From Rhodococcus sp. IITR03 (GTDB lineage Bacteria; Actinomycetota; Actinomycetes; Mycobacteriales; Mycobacteriaceae), in NCBI GenBank assembly GCA_001017865.1, contig LATQ01000293.1, positions 1-37,050 on the forward strand: a stretch of 37,050 nt of DNA, in the 5' to 3' direction. Positions 18,727-28,314 of this stretch are shown piece by piece. How positions within the stretch are numbered: position 1 is the first letter of the stretch; every line of letters begins with the position of its first letter. The notes under the pieces are model-generated. The model did no database searches, was not told where the DNA came from, and worked only from the letters and a program-made list of their open reading frames with translations. The position numbers were made by a program, and so were the translations under genes.

Positions 18727-19558
18727 CCGAACAAACCATCGCCGGTCCCGACGCACTGCTGAGTGCGGTCGTCGACACCGACGTCGACATCGTCGAGCTC
18801 GGACATCCCCACACGACCGGTATGCCCTGCTCACCGAACCATCCCGGCTTCCGGATGACGCTCATCCGCCGGCACGGCGACATGGTGCGACCCGACGGCG
18901 GATCGGCATCGAACGAGATCATCGTGACCGGCGGACACGTCGGCACTCACGTCGACGCGCTCTCCCACGTCAGCCACGAGGGGAAGCTGCACGGTGGTAT
19001 CGACGCCGAGGAAGCCCAGCGCGGTGGAAAGTTCTCCCAGCTCGGCGCCGAGTCCATTCCCTTCATGCTTCGTCGCGGACTGCTCCTCGACGTCGCCCGG
19101 GTCCGCGGCGTCGACTCCCTCGATGCGGGGCAGGCGGTCACCGAGCAGGACCTGCGCGACGCGGCCGACGCCGCCGGTGTGACACCGCGCCGCGGTGATG
19201 TCGTGCTGATCCGTACCGGATGGGCCCGGTACTTCGACGATCCGCAGCGCTATCTCGGCCAGCAGGACGGTGTTCCGGGTGCCGATGTCGGTGCGGGCCG
19301 GTGGCTCGCGGCGAGCGGCATCGCAGCCGCCGGCGCAGACACGACGGCCTTCGAACACATCCCGGCGGGCAAGGGGCACAGCGTTCTTCCGGTTCACCGA
19401 GTACTGCTGGTGGAAAACGGAATCCATATCATCGAGCACCTCAACCTCGAGGATGCCAGTGCCGCGGCCTGACCGAATTCACGTTCGTCATGGCACCGCT
19501 GCGCATCACCGGCGGTACCGGTTCGCCCGTGCGCCCCGTCGCGGTGGTGGCCTCGTGA
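18723..19558 (+). CDS. Cyclase-family (PF04199) metal-dependent hydrolase, one frame break
   Basis: Here the canonical metal motif is intact: GGHVGTHVDALSHVSHEG gives HxGTHxDxxxH. The body has RRGDVVLIRTGWARYF and an HSVLPVHRVLLVENG segment, and the end is APLRITGGTGSPVRPVAV. The frame changes near 19466 (one lost C); without repair the protein would lack this conserved C-terminal tail. Restored length is about 278 residues, the usual size for formamidase-like members. It overlaps the lyase and MmgE/PrpD genes. Likely role: hydrolysis of an amide or lactone intermediate. It differs from the paralogues at 2462 and 22797, which have altered metal motifs. Confidence 0.86.
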
Positions 19559-20963
19559 CCAGTACCGAGACTCGACACGACCTGACCGGAACGGTCGTCG
19601 GCCGGCTCGCCGCTCTCGCCGCGGACATCCGCACCACGGGACTGCCTGCAGAACTGCGCAAGGACGTCGCGCGCCGGGTACTCGACCTGCTCGGAAACTC
19701 CCTCGCGGCGCACGACCAGCCGTCCGCTCGCGCCGTCACCGAGGTGGCACGCAACTGGTCCGGCGCAACCGCGGCCACCGGCATCGGCACCGGAGAACGA
19801 TTCCCGGCGGCCACTGCCGCGCTGGTCAACGGCACACTCGCCCACTCGATGGACTCCGATGACACCCACCTGCCGTCGGTGCTGCACCCTTCGGCCTCGG
19901 TGATCCCGGCGGCGCTCGCTGTGGGTGAAGCCGTGGGAGCCTCCGGTGCAGCCGTTCTCGACGCCGCGGGTGTGGGTATCGAGATCGTGGTTCGCCTCGG
20001 TATGGGCGGCTACGACGAGGAACTCGGCAACTCCGAGTTCTTCGAACGTGGCCAGCACGCGACCTCCATCTGCGGTGCCGTCGGTTCGGCTGCCGCCGCA
20101 GCGATGCTGTACGGACTCGACGCCGAAGGTATCGCGGATGCCATGGGCATCGCCGCGAGCTTCGGTGCCGGATTGCTCGAAGCGAACCGCACCGGCGGCA
20201 CGGTCAAGCGGACGCACTGCGGATGGGCGGCGCATTCCGGTGTCACCTCGGCAGAATTCGCTCGGGCCGGACTGACGGGACCGCCGACCGTGATCGAAGG
20301 ACGCTTCGGGTTCCTGCACGCCTTCTGCGGCGATCGGGCCGACACCGCGAAGGTCCTGGACGGACTGGGCGAGCACTGGGAACTGCCGGGCATCTTCTTC
20401 AAGCCCTATCCGTGCAATCACTTCACTCACGCCGGTATCGACGCCGCACGAGCGCTCGTCCGCGACGGCCTGGACCCGGCCGATATCGTGGAGATCCAGC
20501 TCGGCGTGCCGAAGCCGGTACTACGCACGATCGCCGAGCCCCCGGCATCGAAGGCTGCTCCCGAATCCGGTTACCACGCGGCCTTCTCGGGCCCGTTCAC
20601 CGTCGCACGGGCACTGCTCGGTGGCTCGGGACTCGGTGTGGGACATGCCGATTTCACCGACGCTGCCGCGAAGGATCCGCGCACACTCGAACTCGCGCGG
20701 CTGGTCACGAGTTACAGCGACGACCGCTGCGACGAGATCTACCCCCACCAGTTCCCGGCGGTTCTCCGGTACGTACCCGGGACGGTTCCTGGCACGAAGC
20801 TCGCGTCGACCACAACCGAGGTGGTCCGGCGAACCCGCTCTCCGACGACGAACTCACGATGAAGTTCGATCTCAACGTCGAAGGACGGTTGTCGCCGGAG
20901 AGTGCCGCAGAGGTCGCGGGAACCGCGCTCGCACTTCCTGCTGCCGAGTCACTCGATGCCTGA
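19555..20963 (+). CDS. MmgE/PrpD-family protein, one frame break
   Basis: This family includes 2-methylcitrate dehydratase (PrpD), cis-aconitate decarboxylase and iminodisuccinate epimerase. Seen are the helical N terminus with RRVLDLLGNSLAAHD, the conserved LAHSMDSDDTH, VLHPSASVIPAALAVGE, GWAAHSGVTSAEFARAGLTG and FKPYPCNHFTHAGIDAA. The GTG at 19555 overlaps the cyclase stop. The frame changes near 20769 (a lost G); after that a normal C-terminal stretch runs to TGA at 20961-20963, about 469 residues. No methylcitrate synthase or lyase is nearby, so a PrpD role in propionate use is not supported; hydration, dehydration or isomerisation of a dicarboxylic intermediate is more likely. Confidence 0.86.
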
Positions 20964-21031
20964 TGGCGACCGTGCGCGGTTGATCCGCGCAATGTGCGGG
21001 TCGTGATGGTGTGCCGTCCGGTCGCAAGCGA

Positions 21032-21079
21032 GAAGGCGGGTCTTCTCCGGTAGCTCTGTACCGAAGAAGACCCGCCTTC
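21032..21079. terminator. Bidirectional hairpin terminator
   Basis: GAAGGCGGGTCTTCT (21032-21046) pairs perfectly with AGAAGACCCGCCTTC (21065-21079), with an inner CGGTA/TACCG stem. It lies between the convergent MmgE/PrpD and ligase genes. Confidence 0.88.
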
Positions 21080-21089
21080 GTCGCAGCGC

Positions 21090-22788
21090 CTACGGAGTGC
21101 GCATGCGGGCGAGGAACTCTGCGACCATCGTCAGGACGGTGTCGTCGTTCGTAGCTCGCGGCGCAGCAGTTTGCCCGTCGCCGTCTTGGGAATGTCGGAG
21201 ATGATCTCGACGAAGCGTGGGCACTTGTAGGCCGCCAGTCGCTTCTTCGTGAATGCGATCAGCTCATCGGGCGTGACCGTGGCTCCGGGGCGGAGGCTGA
21301 CGAAAGCTTTGACAGTCTCCCCGCGGTACTCGTCGGGTACACCCACCACCGCTGCTTCGCGAACGGCGTCGTGTTCGTAGAGCACGTCCTCGACCTCGCG
21401 AGGCCAGACCTTGTAGCCACTGGCGTTGATCTGGTCCTTCTTGCGGTCGATGATGTAGAACCAGCCGTCGCTGTCCATGTAGCCGACGTCGCCGGTGTGC
21501 AGCACGCCGTTCGGGATCGAGTTCGCCGTGGCCTCGGGCTTGTTCCAGTACCCGGCCACCACCTGCGGTCCGGCCGTCACGAGTTCCCCGACCTCGCCCG
21601 GGGGAAGGTCGTTGCCGTTGTCGTCGACGATCCGCACGATGGTGTCGTAGACCGGCACGCCCACGGAGGTCGCTCCGGTCAGCTCGTCGACCGGAGCCCG
21701 CCTGCCGAGTGGCACCCCGTGCGACGGGGAGGTCGTCTCGGTGAGGCCGTAGATGTTGTGGATGTAGTGGCCGAGTCCCTCCTCGAACGCCGCGATGGTG
21801 CTCGGTGGAATCGGTGCCCCACCCGAATAGATCTTGGTCAGGCTCGCCAGGGCCTCCTTGCTCGCGTTCGGGGCGTTCATCAACGCGATGAACACCGTGA
21901 TCGACCCGACCGTGAACGTGGCGTGTTGCTTCTCGATCGTCTCGATGGTGTCGGCCGGATCCATGCGGTACATCAGCACCAGCGGTGCGCCGGTCAGCAG
22001 CGACAGGGCGATGTGGCCGACGAGTCCGGTGATATGGAACAGCGGTGCGACGCCGAGGATGACGTCGTCGGGACCGATGTCGATCCAGTCCCGGTAGGTC
22101 TGCGCATTGAACGCCACGTTGCGGTGGGTGGTCATCGCGCCCTTCGGCGGACCGGTGGTCCCGGAGGTGTACGTCAGGAAAGCGACCGTGCCGGGGCCGA
22201 TCTCGGCAGGAGGGACGGTCCGGCCCCGGAAGGCCGCGAGCATCTCCGCCATGTCCGTGGTGCCCGCGCACGAGATGCGTTCGACGCCGGCGAGGGTGCC
22301 GCTGTTGGCACTCTGGTACTCCAGTTCCGACGTCGTGATCACGGTGCGCACGTCGGTCGACTCGACGACCTTCGCTGCCACCTCGGTGTAGAGGGATTGC
22401 AGCGCCACGAGGACCGTGGCCCCGGAGTCGCGCAGGATCTCCTCGAGTTCGCGTTCGCGGTACATCGGATTGGCGGACACGGCGATGCCGCCGGCCTTCC
22501 ACGTTCCGAGTTGGGCGATGACGAACTGGGGCACGTTCTGTGCATAGATCGCGACCCGCTCACCCGGCCGGAACCCGGCGTCGAGGATTCCGGCGGCGAA
22601 CGCGTCGCTCAGTTCGTCGAGTTCGCCTGCGGTGATCCGGCCGTCGAAGTAGCGGATGATGTCGCGTCCGGATCGCGTTCGACGGTCGCCCGGAACATCG
22701 CCAGGGCGTCGTCGAATTCGATCGTGCGTGGTTGCCGCTGCGCAGCGTCGTACTGCGACAACCACACCTTGTCGTCGTAGATGGTCAT
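21090..22788 (-). CDS. Acyl-CoA ligase (AMP-forming), two frame breaks
   Basis: Another ANL enzyme, about 566 residues after repair. Motifs include the P-loop TYTSGTTGPPKGA, PLFHITG, YGLTETTSPSHG, GVLHTGDVGYMDSDGWFYI, DRKKDQINASGYKVWPREVE and the catalytic lysine motif KTATGKLLRREL. The frame changes near 22660 (N-terminal region) and near 21151; the second repair replaces an early stop with NDDTVLTMVAEFLARMRTP and a TAG at 21090. The ATG at 22788 begins 8 bp after the cyclase stop, so the two genes are an operon. It is closer to the medium/long-chain group than to acetate ligases; the substrate is unknown. It is a paralogue, not a duplicate, of the ligase at 3500. Confidence 0.87.
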
Positions 22789-22796
22789 GGTTCGCC

Positions 22797-23769
22797 TCAG
22801 CGGATGACGATGGGATTCACCGGGGCGCCGGTGCCGTTGACGATCTTCAGCGGGGCGGCGGTGTAGAGGAAACTCCAGCGGCCGTCCGCGGCGCAGGCGT
22901 CGGCGAGGTCGTCGAGCCAGGCGATCTCCGTCAGCGTGACACCGAGATTGCGCATCAGGGCGCAGTGCAGTGGCAGCGCGACGCCGCTCTGCGGGTCGTA
23001 GGTCACCTCGTTGGCGATCGTGTCGGTCACCAGGTTCGGAATCTCCTTGTCCTGGAACCACTCGACGAGCTCGGGCGAATAGGTGAGGCCGGGCTCGCAG
23101 AATCCGTCGTAGAACTGTTCGGGGTTGTTCAGCTCGTACCAGTACTTGAGCCACCCGGTGCGGATGATCAGGATGTCGTGCGGCTCGATGGTCACGCCTT
23201 GGGCGGTCGCAGCTTCCTCGAGATCGCGGTGGTCGAACGTTTCACCCTTGTCGAGATAGGGCTTCCCGCGATGGCGGGCCATGTCGATGAGGACGCCGCG
23301 GCCGACGATGCTTCTCTGCGATCGGGAGGACGGAGGCCTTGTCCATTCCTCCGACGGTGCTGCGGGCGTCGTATCCGTTCCAGAGTTTGCCGTCGTACCA
23401 GACGTGTCCGAGCGCGTCGTACTGGGTCGATCCCTGGAGAAAGACCAAGGCGGTGTCGTCGGCGTAGTGCAGGCCACCCGGGAAGGCCGGCGCCCCGTCG
23501 CCGTCCCAGGAACTCTCGTCGAGCACGTTCTGCCGCTTGATCCCCTCACGACCCGGCCACAGCGGGTCGCCGGGGCTCTCGGCGCGTCCCATGTGGATCT
23601 GGAGCGTGAAGGTCTCGCCCGACTTGACGTGCTGGACGCCGCGCAGAACCTCCCCTGCGTCGAGGTAGTTCAGTGCACCCAGCTCGTCGTCGGGTCCCCA
23701 CTTGCCCCAATTGCTCGGCGCGTTCTCTCCGAGCAGTTCGCGCATTGCGGGAGCGTCGACCTCGGTCAT
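22797..23769 (-). CDS. Cyclase-family (PF04199) hydrolase, one frame break
   Basis: A second long-form cyclase homologue, about 324 residues, similar to 2462-3470: NWGKWGPDDELGALNYLDAG near the start, LQGSTQYDALGHVWYDGKL in place of the HxGTHxDxxxH metal motif, and APLKIVNGTGAPVNPIVI at the end. The frame changes near 23311; this one needs two missing bases or one extra base. The ATG at 23769 follows GGAGGA. It is first of a two-gene operon with an acyl-CoA ligase, the same pairing as at 2462-5057, and is divergent from the XRE-TetR regulator. That repeated pairing suggests that hydrolysis then CoA activation is a recurrent module here. Confidence 0.84.
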
Positions 23770-23859
23770 GTTGTCCTCCATCGGGTAAACAGCGGGAGCG
23801 AGCACACGCTCGGTGCCGACTATGGTGCACGTCACACCTGTCGACGTCAACGATTCGAT

Positions 23860-23871
23860 ATTTCGCGAAAT
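23860..23871. promoter_or_regulatory. Palindrome between cyclase and XRE-TetR genes
   Basis: ATTTCGCGAAAT is a perfect 12-bp palindrome in the 195-bp divergent intergenic region. It is a good candidate operator for the adjacent dual-HTH regulator. A weaker repeat, CGAGC-ACAC-GCTCG, lies at about 23797-23810. Confidence 0.45.
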
Positions 23872-23964
23872 CCCTGCGAGACAGCCGTGCAAGTGGATAC
23901 GCTGCCCGGAACGGTCGCGGGCCGGATGGTCAGTGTTCAGCTATTCCAAACACAGGAGTTGTCG

Positions 23965-24887
23965 GTGAGTGCGGTTTCGGTCGACAGGTCGGCGTCGGTC
24001 GGGGCCGGTTTGCGCCAGGTACGGATCGCGCGCGGCATGACGCTGCGGGGCCTGGCCCAGCGCATCGAGGTCAGCCCGGCCACGCTGAGTCAGATCGAGA
24101 ACGACAAGACCGGACTGACCGTCGATCGCTTGAATCGCATCGCCGACGTACTCGGGGTGAGGCCGGCGGACATCCTCGAAGCCGGTCGGGGGGCACTCGC
24201 GGCACCAGTAGTGGAACCCGAAACCCTCGTTGCGGCCCGGCCAGACCCCCTCGGACAGACCGAGCTCGCCGGCAGTGGCGTGAGTACGAGCCGTTGCCGC
24301 TCACGCCCGTGGTCCAGGCCGCGCTCGAGGAGATTCTCGCCGTGGGTTACCACGGCACGAGCATGCGCGAGATCTCCAAGCGCTGCGGCCTGTCGGTTCC
24401 CGGCATCTACAACTACTTCACCAGCAAGCAGGACATCCTGATGTCGATCTATCAGGTGACGATGGGCGATCTGGAGCAGCGCACGCGCGGCGCACTCGCC
24501 GAGGGCGCCGGCCGAGATCCCGTCACGGTCTTCACGTTGCTGGTCGAGAACCTGGCGCTGTACCACACGCACCGGCGCGAACTCGGCTTCATCGGTGCCA
24601 GTGAGATGCGTTCTCTCACAACGGAGAACCGACGGATCATCGCCAGCAAGAGGAACTGGCAGCAAGCGGTCGTCGACGAGAAGGTGTTGGCCGCTGTGCG
24701 CGCCGGATCGTTCCGGGTCCGGAACCCCGAGGACGCCGCTCGCGCCGTGGTTTCGATGTGTACCGCTCTCCCCACCTGGTGGCGACCGGGCGGGCGGATG
24801 AGTCCGGAGGAAGTCGCGAACCTCTACGTGGAGTACGCCCTCGATCTCATGCAGTACCGAGGCGCAGACCTCGACCACGGTCCTTGA
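23965..24887 (+). CDS. Fusion regulator with XRE HTH and TetR domains, one frame break
   Basis: Two DNA-binding modules lie in one protein of about 307 residues. Residues 13-72 form a Cro/CI-type HTH ([20 protein letters not shown], then [11 protein letters not shown] and [12 protein letters not shown]). After a linker, a TetR HTH spans about 118-160 ([20 protein letters not shown], then [12 protein letters not shown]), followed by a TetR ligand domain. The frame changes at about 24271, within the linker, so the fusion depends on that junction; however, no separate start with a ribosome site is seen for the TetR part. The GTG at 23965 follows CAGGAG. The TetR part resembles the regulator at 6479. 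Control of the ACAD10/11-type gene downstream and the divergent cyclase-ligase pair is likely. Confidence 0.8.
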
Positions 24888-24943
24888 CCGAACCTCGACC
24901 TCATTCCACGACGTCCCGACCGAACCTTCGAGGGAGAAACCGT

Positions 24944-26196
24944 ATGACCGACGTAGCGAACAGCATGCTCACCGCGCAGACGAACACCGGATCACTGGAT
25001 CTTCGACCGTCTCCCAGAGCGCTCGAACTCGAACAGGCGCTGGTGGAGTTCATGCACAACCACGTGTTCCCCGCCGAACACGAATACGAGGCCTACCGCC
25101 ACAACGTCGGCCCCGACGACCACACCGTCCCGCCCGTCATCGAGACCCTCAAGCAGGAGGCCCGCAAGCGCGGTCTGTGGAATCTGTTCCTGCCCTCCGA
25201 ATCCGGTATCGGGCAGCTCGACTACGCCGGGCTCGCCGAGATCACCGGTTGGAGCCTGCATCTCGCACCGGAAGCCACCAACGGGCAGGCTCCCGATACC
25301 GGCAACATGGAACTGCTCCACCTGTTCGGCACCGATGATCAGAAGAAGCGGTGGCTCGATCCTCTGCTGAACGGGGAGATCCGGTCCGCCTTCTCGATGA
25401 CCGAGATCGCCGTGGCCAGCTCCGACGCCACCAACATCGAGACCAGGATCGAGCGCGACGGCGACAGCTACATCATCAACGGTCGCAAGTGGTGGACCAG
25501 CGGCGCCGCGGATCCTCGCTGCAAGTTGCTGATCGTCATGGGCAAGACCGACCCCGCCGCCGACACCCACCGTCAGCAGTCCATGATCCTGGTGCCGATC
25601 GACACTCCGGGTGTCACGATCGTCCGCGACCTGCCGGTGTTCGGACGACACGACCAGCACGGTCACTGCGAAGTCGTCTACTACGACGTCCGCGTGCCCG
25701 CCGAGAACCTCCTCGGGGAGGAAGGTGGTGGATTTGCCATGGCGCAGGCACGTCTCGGCCCCGGCCGCATCCACACTGCATGCGCGCACTCGGTGCCGCC
25801 GAACGGGCCCTGGCGCTGATGACCACGCGCGCGCAAGGGCGTGTCGCCTTCGGCAAGACACTGGCCGAGCAGGGTGTCGTGCAGCATCAGATCGCCGAAT
25901 CGCGCGTCGCGATCGAACAGGCCCGGCTGCTGTGTCGTCTTGCGGCCAAGACCATCGACGAACACGGGAACAAGGCCGCCGCCCCGTACGTGTCCGCCGC
26001 GAAGGTCGCAGTGCCGCGCATGACCCTCGAGGTGATCGACCGGGCGATCCAGGTGCACGGAGGTGCGGGTATGAGCGACGACGTACCCTTGGCTGCGATG
26101 TACGGCTGGCACCGAGCCATGCGCATCTACGACGGGCCCGACGAAGTACACCTGCGCACGATCGCCAAGAACGAACTACGCAAGTACCCGAAGTGA
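24944..26196 (+). CDS. ACAD10/11-type (LvaC-like) acyl-CoA dehydrogenase, one frame break
   Basis: About 417 residues, starting at ATG 24944 after AGGGAG. Middle-domain motifs are [19 protein letters not shown] and [19 protein letters not shown]. The C-terminal region ([20 protein letters not shown], then [18 protein letters not shown] and [16 protein letters not shown]) is that of the ACAD10/ACAD11/LvaC branch: YDGPDEVH stands where ordinary acyl-CoA dehydrogenases have a catalytic Glu in YEG. Members remove phosphate from 4-phosphooxyacyl-CoA instead of, or besides, oxidising acyl-CoA. The frame changes near 25774 (one lost C). The matching kinase is plausibly the protein at 7119. It ends 9 bp from the convergent hydrolase. 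Confidence 0.87.
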
Positions 26197-26205
26197 CCGC
26201 GCTCC

Positions 26206-27006
26206 TCATGCGAGGGATGACTCGACCGAACGTAGGAAACGCCGCAGCTCGCGGGTGACGTCGTTCGGGGCCTCGACCGTGCTGACGTGACCGGGTCCGG
26301 TCAGAACGACAAGTTCCGACCCGGGCACTGCGCGGTGGATGTCCTCACCGAGGGAGACGGGAGCGCGTACATCGTGGCTGGAGTACAGCAGGAGCGTCGG
26401 AACATCGATCTCGGCCAGCACATGCCGCTGGTCGGCGTAGCTGGCGCGCGCCATCGCCCGGAAGCCGTCGGGATGGAACGCGCGGACGCCGTCGAGGAAC
26501 GGCGCCACGAGTCGACTGTCTGCGGAGTCGGAGAACATCGACGGCGCCATCGTGGCAACGAACTCGTCGGGATGCAACCGTGATGCCTCCAGCGATCGGG
26601 TCAGCCTCTGCTCCGAGTCCTCGACGCCGAGCGATCCGAGCCATCCGGCATATCCGCTCACCAGGGTGAGCGACGAGATGAGCCTGCGGTGCCGGTGGAA
26701 CACCGCGAGCGCCAGAGCCGCACCGAACGAGAGCCCGACGAGGTGTGCTCGCTCGATCCGCAATGCCCGGAGGAGTTCTGCCAGGCAATCGGCGTAGGCG
26801 TTCATGTCGAAGCCGGCCGGAGGTTCGGATGACCCACCTGCTCCGGGTGCGTCCCAGGCGATCACGGTGTACTCGCTCGAGAGGGCCTCGATCTGGTGAC
26901 CCCACGTCGAGCGGGCATCACCGACGAAGCCGTGCGCCAGGACGACGGCAGGCCCGGTCCCGGTGCGTTCGAAAGCGATGTCGAGCCCACACACGTCGAC
27001 GTGCAC
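26206..27006 (-). CDS. Alpha/beta-fold hydrolase
   Basis: Intact, about 266 residues from GTG at 27006 (HVDVCGLDIAFERTG); longer in-frame GTG starts exist up to 27093 but would overlap the divergent gene. Signature elements are VVLAHGFVGDARSTWG (HG oxyanion motif), the nucleophile elbow GLSFGAALA, YSSHDVRAPVSLGED with the acid residue, and GPGHVSTVEAP with the catalytic His. It could be an esterase, lactonase or C-C hydrolase. Being next to the acyl-CoA catabolic genes, hydrolysis of a lactone or ester made by the Baeyer-Villiger enzyme is possible but unproven. Confidence 0.85.
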   Translation of the reverse strand: MHVDVCGLDIAFERTGTGPAVVLAHGFVGDARSTWGHQIEALSSEYTVIAWDAPGAGGSSEPPAGFDMNAYADCLAELLRALRIERAHLVGLSFGAALALAVFHRHRRLISSLTLVSGYAGWLGSLGVEDSEQRLTRSLEASRLHPDEFVATMAPSMFSDSADSRLVAPFLDGVRAFHPDGFRAMARASYADQRHVLAEIDVPTLLLYSSHDVRAPVSLGEDIHRAVPGSELVVLTGPGHVSTVEAPNDVTRELRRFLRSVESSLA

Positions 27007-27085
27007 GGTCCGATCGTAGGCCTGGCACCGTAGGCCGATCACGACCGTGCGTCGGACTTTCTCTCCACTCACATACTGTCTGCCT

Positions 27086-27681
27086 ATGGCCACCGGTTTC
27101 GATTTCTCCTGGGCTCAATTCCTGTGGATCGTGCTCATCCTCGTGGGCGTGCCGACCTGATCGGCGTGAGCATGGTGTGGGTTGCCTGGCAGCGGGAGCG
27201 TGCCGGTGGCCGGAGTCCGTCGAGCGACTACGAGCAGACCGGTGATCGACCCGTGGGTCTCGGCCGGCGCGGCCTGTGGGCGACCGGTGCAACCGCATTC
27301 ACACTCGGATTCTTGTCCTGCGCGGGATGGTTGAGTTGGTCGGCCGAGTACGACGGCGAGTTCCGAGGCCCCGGCCTGCCCGCACCGAACGAGTTCCCCA
27401 CCTGGCAGGTGATCGCCTGCGGAGTGACCGTCGTGCTGGCATGCTTCCTTTCCGCTCGTCGATCCCGCTGGGTGGTGAGCGGCGGACTGGCCGCCGCAAT
27501 CGGCACGGCGGCAGGGTTCACCACCGCATTCAGCGTGGTTGCCAGTACCGACGAAACCGGTCAGGCGGGAGTGGGTGTGATGCTGTCGGAGATCGGATGG
27601 GGCACCGGGCTGTGCCTGCTGATGCTTGTCAGGGCTGCTCGGATCAGAGGGGTGCGTCGCAGAGCGGTGGGCGCGTCGTAG
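27086..27681 (+). CDS. Hypothetical multi-pass membrane protein, one frame break
   Basis: About 198 residues and not recognised. The first helix (FLWIVLILVGVP) continues in another frame after about 27153 (one lost base) as DLIGVSMVWVAWQRE. Further membrane segments are visible: LWATGATAFTLGFLSCAGWL, WQVIACGVTVVLACFLSA, GGLAAAIGTAAGFTTAFSVV, and LSEIGWGTGLCLLMLVRAA. The C terminus is basic (RIRGVRRR), which suggests that it faces the cytoplasm. It is divergent from the alpha/beta hydrolase, with 79 bp between the chosen starts. No function is proposed. Confidence 0.65.
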
Positions 27682-27801
27682 CTCATCGATGCGGTGGTGG
27701 GGAACGATCCGGTGTCCCGGCGAGTCCGCGGAATGTCGAGATCCGAGCACCGGCTCCGTCCCAGAGGTAAACGGACGAGACGATATCGAAGGATGGATCC
27801 C

Positions 27802-28242
27802 ATGGCACACGTACGGCGTTTCGATCATGTCGGCCTGACCGTCTCCGACCTCGACGTCGCGACGGCGTTCTTCGTCGGCCTCGGCTTCGAGGTCGAAGGC
27901 ACCGGCTCTGTGCAGGGCGACTTTCCCGCGACCGTCTGCGGCCTTCCCGGCACGCACTGCGACATCTTGATGCTCCGCCCCCCGGACGGAGGAGCCCGGC
28001 TCGAACTCTCGAGGTTCATCACACCCGACCACTTTCCCGGCTCGCCGACGGCGATGCCCAACGAGCTCGGGATCCGCAATGTGTCCTTCGAGGTCGGCGA
28101 CCTCCACGCTGCCGTCGATGCTGTCGCCGAGCAGGGATACGGCCTCGTCGGGGGGCATCGGTGAGTACGAGAACAGTGTGCGAATGGCTACGTACGGGGA
28201 CCCGACGGGATTATCGTGTCGCTGTTCGAACAGCTCGGTTGA
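27802..28242 (+). CDS. VOC-family (glyoxalase/bleomycin-resistance fold) protein, two compensating frame breaks
   Basis: About 146 residues with the paired beta-alpha-beta-beta-beta modules of the family: RRFDHVGLTVSDLDVATAFF at the start, a metal-ligand His in FDHVG, ARLELSRF in the middle, and a second module ending GIIVSLFEQLG. The reading shifts near 28152 in a run of six G (one extra G) and back near 28188 (one lost base). The ATG at 27802 lies 8 bp after GAAGGA; an ATG at 27793 is also in frame. Members are dioxygenases, lyases or binding proteins, so the reaction is not predictable. Confidence 0.8.
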
Positions 28243-28302
28243 CGCTGGTCCCCACCGCGGAGATCGGCACCGAAAGTCTGAGTACATGCGTGCGCAGACT
28301 GC

Positions 28303-28308
28303 TAGGGT
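28303..28308 (+). promoter_or_regulatory. -10 element for a leaderless DJ-1 family transcript
   Basis: TAGGGT lies six bases before the GTG at 28315, and no clear ribosome site precedes that GTG. This is the layout of leaderless actinobacterial genes. Upstream, AGTCTG (28275-28280) and CAGACT (28295-28300) form a possible operator. Confidence 0.45.
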
Positions 28309-28314
28309 GCCGGG

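Noticed and set aside
19555..20963. prpD of the methylcitrate cycle
   Set aside because: No methylcitrate synthase or methylisocitrate lyase is nearby; the operon partners point to another pathway.
363..23769. Decayed island of pseudogenes
   Set aside because: Breaks are equally frequent in housekeeping-type genes such as pepN, catalytic motifs are intact, and most breaks are one-base, often in G/C runs; sequence error explains this better.
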